From contig OX387204.1 in assembly GCA_947561715.1 (NCBI GenBank), forward strand, positions 16,249,001 through 16,313,000: a DNA stretch of 64,000 bases, written 5' to 3'. Numbering within the stretch: position 1 is the stretch's first letter; every line of letters starts with the position of its first letter. The position numbers and the translations under genes are program-made. The DNA comes from Ascidia mentula. Taxonomy: Eukaryota > Chordata > Ascidiacea > Phlebobranchia > Ascidiidae. The notes under the pieces were generated by a model that did no database searches, was not told where the DNA came from, and saw only the letters and a program-made list of their open reading frames with translations. Positions 44,098 through 54,987 of the stretch are shown piece after piece.

Positions 44098-47000
44098 ATG
44101 AACAAGTGGATTTCGGTTGTGGGACTGTACTTGGTTGCACAAACCGTAGGTAAGATGCTTAAAGAAGAAATGTTTTGACAACCAGAGAACATCTAACTGT
44201 AGATTAATAACAATATTTGATGAGTAAAAGGATAATGTTATGTTCGAGATGTACTTTTCGCTGTGTTCATGAAACTTTTGGAAATCAGGCTTACTATAAA
44301 TCGTGCTCACTTCACAGTAATGCGAAAGCGACGGTTTTGCGAGCACGATTCCGTCTGTTTTTCATTCATACCTATGTCTCGATACCTCACCACAACTTGA
44401 GCCCTAACACTATTTGACGTTTTTCAGCCAACACGATCAAAAGAAATGGTGAATCATCGAACATTGGTGGTAATAGCACTGAGAAAGGTAACGCGACCAT
44501 AATTAAACACGAGAGAAACATATTGAGACATAACCTCATATTGCCTGTGGTATGATACTAGTGGCCTGCCTCACCAATGCAAAATGTAGTAAGCCGTGCC
44601 CGTTGGGTTACCAGAAGGATGAACGTGGCTGTCTTCTGTGCGAAAAGTGCAAGCGAAATGGGATATTTGAAAGTGATATATTGGTTACTGGTGAGTGAAA
44701 TGTTATATTGACTGTCATTGACATTTGTGGTTTTCGAAAAACAGTAAATGGCTGCTAAAAAAAATTATTCGCTAATTACATTGATTACGTGAGCTGCGGA
44801 CAGACGGCCACTATTTTCACCCATGGATGACAGTGACTGTAAAGTCCACAAAGTGGAGTGATGGTTTGGTCGGTAAGATCGTCTATTTATGAGATATATA
44901 GGGCGAAAATGTGGCCATCTATCTGCATCTTACATAAATTCATACTATTGACTCCAGATTGTTGACATACACTTTACTTCACCCAAATCATGTTATTGGC
45001 TCCATGTTGTTCATGTACACTTTACACTTAACGAACTACTACCCATACAAATTTATTTTCCTTGAAGATGAAACGTATGATTCTACCTTTCGTCGATTTG
45101 GGTTGATTCCCGACCATCTGAGCAAAGAAAACAGGGCAAACTTTGCGTCTTCAGAGCACGAGTGGCCAATAGTTAATGGAGAAGCATGGGTACCATATAT
45201 CTTTCACTCGTCAATTTCCAACGGTAAGTTGCTTTACATGCAGGTGTTAATTGGAACGAAGTGTAGATATACTTTTGAAACATATTTTCATTATCAGGTA
45301 GCCAAAATTACAACATGATCATGAAAGGAATCGAGGAATACCACAACAAAACCTGCATTAGATTCGTGCCTAGGACGACGGAAGTGAACTACATCGAATT
45401 TGAGGACAACAGCAAATGCTCAGCGACAGTCGGAATGGTTGGAGGCAAACAAAAAGTAATGAATGGTTTGGTAGTTGACACGAAGTGACTGTATTAAATT
45501 TAAAAATTAAATGATTGTTATGCTAAATTTTTACACGCGCACTGATCTCTGTAATGCCATTCAAAACCTCAACACAAACCATCATCATAGCGATGTAATG
45601 AAGTGATTTTATTTATATATGGACAAAAAAAGATTGAATTTTATAGTATGGTAGTAAAAATTCTAGTAAGCTAAAATATTTGCATTAGGTCTTCCTCTCG
45701 GCCGCTTGCAATAATAAGATTGGAAATACTTTGCATGAAATAATGCACGCACTTGGTTTCCTGCATGAGCATAATCGCCCGGACAGGGACGATTACGTGA
45801 GAATAATTTGGGAGAATATGAAACCAGGCAAGTCGAAATACCATCGCCATATTATTACTTGTGGTCCAACTTACTTTGTTGTCAACACGCAGGTCATTCG
45901 TTAAGCTTTGGTTATGTCATGCTCAGGGAACAATGGAATTCCTACGGTTCGCCTTATGATTTCAGCTCGGTGATGCAGTACGGTGGCAATTACTTTAGCA
46001 ACAAAGAGGGGCCGACAATTGTAGTCAAAGCGTGAGCATATTATTGTTTTCTGATTGCTGGAATTAACAAGTATTACTGAAGCTGTTGTAGCCCAAAGCT
46101 GTCGAAGTCTTATTTCTTTTCGACAGCTGAAAGAAAGCTATGTTGAAAGTTGATTTAATCACGTTTGCGATTTTAGAACGAATCAGAGTGTGGTCGCTCA
46201 ACGAGACGGTTTCTCCACTCAAGATCTCTTCCAGTTAAATACAAAATATTCCTGCACAGGTGTGAAAATATCTCTTGTGCGTTTAAAAAGCGCTGTGGTA
46301 GCTTTAACTCACCACCGTCATTTTGTGCACAGCTTACTTAGAAAAACCAACCACTACTGCCAATAGAGAAGTTTGCCAAGATATCGCTAGTGGGTAAGTA
46401 AATACTTTTTTTTATATTTTTATATGCTTTTATTATATTTAACCAACATAATATATAAGCCGCAACACAAAATCGCTACAGGAACAGAAAAATTGCAAAA
46501 AACCCTGTAACTTATCTTAGTTATACTCACTTTTTAGGTTAAAAAAAAACTCTTCGTGCAAAAGTCACCAGACTGTATACATACTGGAAAACAAACAGGG
46601 CAATCAAAAATAACAATGACCCGAATTTTTCCAATGTTGTTTGCAAATCCACACATAAAACAATTTTTCGCAGATGTACGATAGCCAAGTGCAACATAAA
46701 TCCTTTCGCTCTGCCAGTATGCAGGAGGACATGTGGAAATTGTGGTAAGTATGGCAGAAAAAGCAGGGTGACATAGGATCTACAATAAATACCGCAATCA
46801 TGCTTAGCTGGACCAAAGCCATTACCCGACAAGTCGAATAGAGATTGAGCTTTGATCCCCAGCACAGGGCGAATTAGGCGAACAGCCGTACAGACTGGCC
46901 GGGCAATGGCTTTGATTCCAGCAAACCAAATGGATTAAATTCGAGAGCTGAGATACCTCAGTAAGAGTATTCGCAATGGTGCGATCCTGCCCTTACATGC

Positions 47001-47636
47001 CCCAGGATGAATAACTTCTACGTGTATTAATTAACACATACAAACTACGAGTTGCTCACCGAAACTTATCAAATGTTTACATATCATACTCAGAAAATCC
47101 AACCACTACTGCCAGTAGAGAAGTTTGCCAAGATATCGCTAGTGGGTAAGTAAATATGTGTTTTTTAATGTTAATCAATACAATTTTTATGTACCCAAGC
47201 CTTTTGTCAGAACGTAATCAAACCCATATTTTTGTTTCTCGCCACTTCATTGATTTTCTGCACACATATCTTGGTCGGCCACTCGGGTACATTAAGCCAC
47301 GCATATTTATCCACATAATTTCGCTTTAGCATATATGTCGGCAACCAGAAAATCAAAATAAACTTTAACCCACATTTTAGATTGAATAAGCTGTTTGAAT
47401 AAAAAGTCGCCAGACAACACAATCAAAAATAACAATGACCCATTTTTTTGTAATGTTGTTTGCAAATGCATACACAAAACAATTTTTCGCAGATGTACGA
47501 TAGCCAAGTGCAACATAAATCCTTTCGCTCTGCCAGTATGCAAGAAAACATGTGGAAATTGTGGTAAATATGGCAGAAAAAGCAGAATTACACTTAAATG
47601 CCTGTGAATTTTTTTCCTTCTGGTTTAGGTGTCTAA
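44098..47636 (+). CDS. gene 7: secreted antistasin-astacin-ShK(x2) metalloprotease, 13 exons, 392 aa
   Basis: Exons: 44098-44149, 44428-44487, 44562-44690, 45068-45223, 45298-45455, 45689-45827, 45893-46031, 46177-46259, 46333-46393, 46674-46744, 47094-47145, 47493-47563, 47629-47636. The antistasin-like domain ends CLLCEKC, then FESDI. The zinc motif is [13 protein letters not shown] from His201 (Leu in the usual Trp position), and the Met-turn reads SVMQY (Met259). Intron 6 has a GC donor (AG/GCAAGT); read-through meets TAA soon after. Exons 9-10 are repeated as exons 11-12, giving two nearly identical ShK domains. The last coding exon is a tiny GV-stop, supported by the same arrangement in gene 9; without that splice the frame would end at 47607 instead. 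No trypsin domain. AATAAA at 47770. Confidence 0.82.
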
Positions 47637-47769
47637 CGGCGAATTGGATCAGTTCAATGCAAAGAAGAAGATGAATTATTATGCTTGAACTATTATCTTA
47701 AGATTGCATGTGACCCGAAATTTGTTTAATTGGATTTGATTAACTGTGCAAAATGTATTTTGTGTGAAG

Positions 47770-47775
47770 AATAAA
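47770..47775 (+). terminator. polyadenylation signal of gene 7
   Basis: AATAAA about 135 bases after the stop codon. Confidence 0.6.
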
Positions 47776-48653
47776 ACAGATAAAATGTGACCGAAGTGAA
47801 ATATTAACTTCTCGGAACGTTGTGTGTTTACATTAACAACACGCATTAAAACCAGACTAAAAATAATACAAAACAAAATACGCCGTTTGATTGAAAATTG
47901 CCAGTGTTCAAGCTTGTTAGTGTCCAATATCTAAAAGACTAAAATTACCGAAAATCTTACTCGGTCTCAGGTTTTCCTCTCATGTAAAGGCCACGCTTGG
48001 TAGCATGCAAAATATATTGTTGAAAATTGAAATGACTCACAAAACTCACAGTTAGCTATCATTAAACAATGTGCAATAACATTTATTTCCTGACAATTAA
48101 CTGCATTGGTGGAATAAAACGATAAATATGTGAAGCATTCATGCAAAAACAAAATTTTCGTAATGATGTGAAATAAAGAACATATCTCTTTACGTAAACA
48201 CCTCTCTTTGTCTCTTTTAAAGCAACAGTTAAACGTGAAATACATGATTACACTGCGTTTTAAATAAAACTAAGCAATGAAACAAAAATCAGGACAAATC
48301 CCCGCTTTGTGATACGTTTTCACAATGAGCACAAAGATAACACTAAAGGCATCTTCAATAAAAAACTGCCTTTTACATTTCAAAAGCAATTCACTTAATT
48401 ACTTACTACCCTGTATTTAAATTCCAATTGCGGGAAATGCACACACACTTATATTTAAAATATTGGAACGAACCAAGAGGTTATCCAATGTTTATTGTTC
48501 ATAACATGCGGGCACAAATAAGTTTAAAGAATTGCAGACGAGTTGACTGGGTGATGATTACCAAGATTTTTACCACAAAAAATTGTCAAATCAAACTTAG
48601 TTTTTTCTCGGTATGTGTTCAGGTGAACGCAGGCACCGCAGTTGTTTTGACCG

Positions 48654-48701
48654 GCATGGCTGAGGACATCACTCATATATTTCACAGCACAATCCCAAAT
48701 G
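48654..48701 (+). pseudogene. possible relic of an astacin exon 4
   Basis: The reading THIFHSTIPN resembles the exon 4 end of gene 7 (YIFHSSISN), in a flank that is itself a duplicate of astacin 5' flanks. The donor is destroyed (no GT where expected) and no other exons are detectable. Weak evidence. Confidence 0.3.
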
Positions 48702-49707
48702 CATTGTTAAAATCTTTCTTTAATTAATCACGGAAACAACATAAGAAATAACCTATGAGCAGATTGATTTTCTAAAATTTTGTAACATAAAACAGTACAA
48801 AGGAACTCACTAAGTTGTTCAATACAGAAAATACCTTTTTTTTCTTAAATGCCGGAATCCGTCAGTTTTGTTGCGAGGATAGTTTGTCAAAATGAAAGCT
48901 GCATCAAATTTACCCTGCGTTGATGACACATTGCAATCAGACGTGCGGATTTTACACGTAGAACAACGAGACCAGCAGTTCACTACAACTTTTCCATACG
49001 CATTTTACACAATTTCTTTTATGAATTGCATCTCATGTACAAAATAAAATCCTATTGAGTATTATTGTGCGTCCATCAGAACTATTAACTGTTTTAAAGT
49101 GCGACGATTACTTCAAATACATGCTATACGTATATTAACAACCCCAATGCAATACGTTTGAACAAAGTGACGTTCTGCATCTCATTTCTACATGTACCGT
49201 TGGGCACAAAAGAAACACATTGCCTCTAAATCACACGATGGACATAGGGTGGACCATAGCGAAACATAGTGGTGTCTAAACCTCTTTATGTGGACTATAT
49301 TTAAATCACATAACCACCATTTAAAACACGAGCTGCATAAACAAACATGTATTTGTATTTAAAATTTACGAATGAGCATTTTGTTTGAAAAGTCACGAGG
49401 AGATCTTTATTACAAACACTTTAGCTAACAATTTTAATAAACACACGCAACGAAGAATAAAATATTTTTAACAACACGACTCATTACTGTAAAATTTTCC
49501 ACCGAGACCTACATAGCACTGCACACATATTGACAGGTAAACGCTTAGTCGGAATTAGGCTAGTATGTAAAATAATGTGCATGATATTAATTGGGGTTTA
49601 AAGACTAAATGGGTGATCCTACTTGTTTCTTATGTGGTTGCAAACCAAATGAGTTCATGCAACTATTATTGTCTACCTGACACATAGCATTAAAAACGAA
49701 GAACTTA

Positions 49708-49813
49708 AAATGCTAAACAGGGGCAAACGCTTACATACCAAAGGAGAACGTTGTTTTATTTTACGAACTCAAATGTAAATTGCAATGCAGATGCGAAGTT
49801 TTGGAGTATAAAG
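49708..49813 (+). promoter_or_regulatory. gene 8 promoter module
   Basis: AAATGCTAAACAGG (49708), ATGTAAAT (49773-49780), GCGAAGTTTTGGAG and TATAAAG (49807-49813); the ATG is at 49863. The TTATGCAGA element is not clear here. Confidence 0.74.
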
Positions 49814-49862
49814 ACCCCCACTCAAAGGATAACGTTCACAATCAAACGAAGAAGAAGTCACG

Positions 49863-52582
49863 ATGAACAGGTGGATTTCGGTTGTTGGTCTGTGTCTGGT
49901 TGCGCATACCGTTGGTGAGATACTTAATTCTGTTGTATGTGTTAGATTATGCAATTAACAAAAGCACAATTACCAGAACAAAACTGTTTTGGATCATTCA
50001 TTTGTAGTTCATAGGAAAAGACTCAGCAACGAAGGCCTATTCCGACGCCATTAAGCAACAGTTATAGATTAAATGTCTAAATTGATAAAGCGATTTTAAA
50101 ACTATGGGTCCACTGTGAATAAATGATTTTTTTTCTTAGCGCAAACATTTTCCATCTAGACTTCATAGGAGTTAGCCCGTAGTCTTGTCGTATTTATTTC
50201 CCGAACTTTTTCCTTTAAACATTGACGTTTTTTCAGGTTACACGGTCAAAAGAAATACAGTCCTGTCGGATGTGAATCTCGATGGCACAGGGAAAGAAAG
50301 TAAGTCAATGAGCAGATTTTTGACATCATAATAGCAACAGAAATTATTTTTCACTTTTTTTGCAAGTTAATTGCCCTACCACTGAAGTATGTACCATGAA
50401 ATGTCCGTTGGGCTACAAAACAGATGACCGTGGTTGTAGTCTGTGCGAAGAGTGTGAGACAGAAGGGACGTTTGAATCGGATATCTTGGTTGATAGTAAG
50501 TAAAGCTTACTGCTACATGATCTTTAGTCGTTTTTTTAAGACATACATGCACCCAAACTGTCGACCATGTTGTTACAATTGACCAAGTAAACATTTGCAT
50601 GCGCTACAGAACTATATAAACGAATAATCAGCTTCGTTTCAGTAATATTTTTTGCACCATGTGCTGGGCGACAACCTTTTTAAAAAAGTTAGCCATGCCT
50701 TTAATTAGGTCGAACATACGGAAACCTCCTTCTTACATATGGCATGGAACAGAAGACAGCGACCAAAAGCACCAGAGCAGGCTATAGTAAGCAAAAATAC
50801 CAGTGGCCATCAGTCGACGGTGAAGTTTCAGTGCCCTACACATTTAACTCCTCCATTCCAATAGGTAAGCGGCTTTGTGTAGTATGCACAATTATGGAAA
50901 TACTTCAACCATGGCACTAATTTTTAGGTAGCTGGACATACAGCGTGGTCAGGAGAGCAATCGATGAGTATCATAATAAAACCTGTATCAGATTTGTAAA
51001 TAGAACGACTGAACGAAACTATATTGAGTTTACCAGCGGCAAAAGCGAATGTTCATCGTTCATTGGAATGATTGGAGGCAAACAAAAGGTAATGCTTTTG
51101 AAATGCTGAAAATTGTTTTCAATTCTCGTCGATTTTTAGTTGTATAGCTGTATCGCCATGACAGCACCATGATCAAATATAAAACCGTCCTGGTAGCTTG
51201 TTAAATATCTGATATACATTCATGGACTCCGGAGACAAAAATAGGATACATCCAAAACGAAAAACTTTAAGAAAAATGTTAAATGCAAAGTAATCACAGT
51301 GAATCTATGCAGCATCCTCGCGTACGAATAAATGTATGTGCAAGGGCATAAGTTAAATGCCAAAACCAAAAGTATACACGATTACCAAAAATGGCCAAAT
51401 CTCTTTGTGTAGAAATAGTGGAAGCATTTTCATAGATTATTCTAGCACCAAATACAAGCAACGTAACCAGAAACGCAGAAAAAACTTCGTTTCGTGGGCA
51501 AAAAACTAGGGCGAGTTTCTTGGTCATATGAGGCGCACAGAGCGCAACTTTTTGTTGTAACAGATCGTGCTTGCCCCCGGATGTGTCTATCAGATTGGAA
51601 CAAGCTTACATGAGCTGATGCACGCACTCGGTTTCTGGCACGAACAGTCACGTCCGGACAGGGACAACTACGTACGAGTTCTTTGGAACAATATACAAGC
51701 AGGTTATGCGCAGTTTGTGTGTTTATTTTACCGGTTGCTTGTTGTTCAACATAAATCAATGAAAACATGCAGGATTTGAGGGGAACTTTCAAAAGATGTC
51801 GCGCAAAGAATGGAACTCCTACAATTCTTCATACGACACAGGGTCGGTGATGCACTACGGTGGATATTACTTCAGCAAGAATATAACTCACTTGTCTACT
51901 ATCGTTGATGCCTTGTAAGAATATTAGGATTAAATGGGTCCAATAAGAAAATCAATAACTGCCTGAAATATGTTCACGGTATGTAGTGTGAATTAAACAT
52001 GACAAGAAACAGCACACAACTTTTTATTTAAATTCTTATTATATTTAAAATAAAAAACATTATTTAAATGCAAACTAGTTACACTTTGGTTACATTTTAG
52101 AACCAACCACAGCATTGTGGCCCAACGAAATGGTTTTTCGTCGCACGACCTGCATCAGATCAACACAAAATACGGCTGTACAGGTTCAGTCAATATAACT
52201 TTTTACAAGAGCACTTTGGTTACTTACAAGAGCACGTCACAAAACTATCTCTTCTTTGCAGCATACTTACAACCTTCAACGACCACTGCTGCAGTGACAA
52301 CAACCACAACCACAACAACACCATGTGAAGACTATAGACGATCGTAAGTTACAGCTAGAAGAAAGTAAAACAGTAAAGCATGAACTTTAACGTTAAAAGG
52401 GTTTATTCTTGTAAGAAAAATAACACCTATTATACCTATTTCAAAAATAGCATGTAACCCTGGAGTTAAATTTGACGACAACTTTCAGGTGCCGCGTACT
52501 TCAAATGCTCGGTAACTGCGAATTCATGGAAATCAAAAATGACTGCCCGAAGTCATGTGGAGTCTGCATCAGCTCAAACTAA
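49863..52582 (+). CDS. gene 8: secreted antistasin-astacin-ShK metalloprotease, 10 exons, 366 aa
   Basis: Exons: 49863-49914, 50237-50299, 50367-50495, 50709-50864, 50928-51088, 51564-51702, 51773-51914, 52101-52183, 52262-52343, 52489-52582. The antistasin-like domain ends CSLCEEC and is followed by [17 protein letters not shown] starts at His203, and the Met-turn is SVMHY (Met260). A Thr-rich linker precedes a single ShK and TAA. The end of exon 6 and the start of intron 6 are nearly identical to gene 6, so those two share a recent copy or conversion event. A donor at 52596 and an acceptor before 53149 outline a 3' UTR intron, with AATAAA at 53281. Predicted secreted zinc endopeptidase. Confidence 0.88.
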
Positions 52583-54885
52583 AAACTCTTGACCGGTAAG
52601 AAATCGTTTTTTCAATTGATAATTTAAACATTGTCTGAGGTTGTACAGGTTTAACCGCAGTAAACCTCAGATCAACCTAATTTAATCATCCTAAAAAAGG
52701 TGTTTGCTTTAAACCCCTGCGTTGTTAAGATGGTAAGATGTTGGTAAAGTCCATTTGCTTCAACATAGTTTGACACCTTTGTAACTTTAAACATACAAAA
52801 AACACTGCAACACTAGTTTAACTTTACGAGCAGATATCACAGAAAACATGGGGCGATAAATGCCAATTAACTGTGAGGTCATACGCGTGGTAGTTAAGTT
52901 TGTCGGAAAGGTGGCTAAATGCTGGTCAAATGATGTAGAGAACAATGCAGTTACGCAAGTATGTGAACACTTGTTATGAACACACATGAAATAAATTGTT
53001 TTTGTCTGCTTTTGTCGGTAACCTAGACAAATCGTAAGATATTAGCAGCCGATATTTCTTTGCGGTTCCTTAGAAATAAAGACGACACACAAACATAAGC
53101 TGCATTTGGCTCCTACGACAACATTAGAAGAAATTTGTTTATTTTCAGGTGACTGAAAACGAGAGCTTCACAGAGCAAGGAGTTGCAATCATCAAAATAT
53201 AATGCTATAACCTTATGTGACTATATGCATGTACTTATTTTTGTCTATTTAAACGGATGCTCGTGAAATCTTCTGTAAAGAATAAACTCTACAATAAAAA
53301 AGCATTATTATTGTGAGACGAAAGGATTAGGAATTTGTTGGACTTTAGTGGACTTTGGTGGCTTACTCGGTACTTATGCAACACGACTCAATTCGTTTTA
53401 GGTCAAAATTACCTGTTTGCTAAATGACATATTGGTAGACACCTTGCACACGTTATATACAATGTTGCACGACTGCGTTGGACTAAGAGAAGGTGTATTT
53501 GCAAACAGCTTAATAAGGCACGAATGCGATTACAGGAGCACACTAGGCAAGAAATGAATGAGGCCACATATCTTTTCTACAACAACGGGAAAGTCCATAT
53601 GTTTACTTATATGTAAATTACTGAAACATTTAAACAACAGGGCTTTCGTAAACAGGATCAACATATAGCATATAAAGCACGTTTTTTTAAATCTAAGGAT
53701 ATTTTAAATACTAAACTAATTCAGGAATCCCGCTCAATGCTTGATGTGCTCACGTGCAAACTCCTAGATGCTGTGGAAAAACGTATGCGCTAATGGCAAT
53801 CGCGCCTTTTTCTCTATTTTTTCCTCGTCGTAATGGCAAGTACAGTTACACCGTCAACGATTGCAATCAGTAGCGAGAACCGAATAACCCCAGAAAAAAA
53901 CGACAAACCGAAGCAGACGTATTTGTAACACGGCAATCTGTAATAAATTTTTTTTTCTGACAAAAAACGATGGGTCAAAGTGTCTTCTACTATTCTCCGA
54001 TTTTCCTTTTTTCAAACCCAAACAACTGTTTATACTTGTGTTCTATTATGCAGTATACCAATTAACGTCACTCGACAGTTTTTCGTTGAGTCTGCATGTT
54101 GCTCCTGAATTGTGTTGTAGTTAGTGACGCCGAGGTCCAAGTTTATCGAATACAAAAGTTTTTTTTAAAACAAACATAATGGAAATATGAAACTCGTGCG
54201 AAATCTTTTATACAATAACAGGAAAACCATGAATATTACGTACTGAAAGGTTGTAGGGGGGTGGAACAGAATTTAGTTCTGTCTAACGTTTTTGAGTTGC
54301 CCAGACCGCCTACAGTTCTGTATGAAAAATGTAGGCCGACAGACCCGGAGCATTTGTGCAGAAACAACATTCTCCTTAAATATATATTCGTCGTATTATT
54401 TCCGCTTTGGCGCTACATAACAACGAACTCAGTCTAATATTTAAATTGCAAGAACTTATATTCAAAACTCTTAGTTTTGAAAACGTACTACGCAAATTAG
54501 GTTAATTGAAAACGTCGTTAAGTTTTATGTTTCAACAAAACAATTCTTCAAATTGATCAACTATGCATCCTTTACACAAAAAGTTCTGTTTTTTGTTTTG
54601 GGAAATTGTTTGTCATTAAAGATGCGTAGTTGGTTGCTGCTTCGTTGGGCGTTGTTTCAATCCAAAAACTTACGAGTGGATGAATACGCAACAAAAGGAG
54701 CTAGCTTTGTAATTTTGAACGAAGTTCACGCAAACAAACGACAGGGTGATCGTCCATAGTGTTATGGCGGTTTTGCGTGCAGCTAATACACGCACATCCT
54801 ATACAGTGCGTTACGGCGACTACCGATGTTAAATGGTGGTTCAAATTACAGCAAATTTACGCGGGAAGTTGTTGACTTTTGCAGG
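52583..54885. other. intergenic between genes 8 and 9; nothing beyond the gene 8 3' UTR
   Basis: After the gene 8 3' UTR exon (about 53149-53305) I see no gene, RNA gene or clear mobile element. The open frame at 54553-54759 has no recognisable domain. Confidence 0.5.
53281..53286 (+). terminator. polyadenylation signal of gene 8
   Basis: AATAAA about 130 bases into the proposed 3' UTR exon that starts near 53149. Confidence 0.55.
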
Positions 54886-54932
54886 ATTCAATGCAAATGA
54901 CTAAGTAAACGCAAAGTTTCTGGAGTATAAAG
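54886..54932 (+). promoter_or_regulatory. gene 9 promoter module (octamer and TATA)
   Basis: Perfect octamer ATGCAAAT (54891-54898), GCAAAGTTTCTGGAG and TATAAAG (54926-54932); the ATG is at 54988. The more distal AAATGCTAA and TATGCAGA elements have diverged. Confidence 0.74.
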
Positions 54933-54987
54933 ATCCAAGCTGTCGACATATCGGACTAAATAGAACACAGACGGAGAAGAAGACAAG

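Larger units (their letters stand above)
47637..49705. other. intergenic between genes 7 and 8; duplicated flank and exon relic
   Basis: About 48220-48470 is a diverged copy of the upstream flank of genes 3 and 4 (compare 28385-28640). A possible exon 4 relic lies at 48654-48701. Otherwise nothing recognisable is seen. Confidence 0.5.

Noticed and set aside
46795..46990. possible further SINE in intron 10 of gene 7
   Set aside because: Phrases such as GATTCCAGC hint at a B box, but no A box at the right distance and no tail match could be seen.
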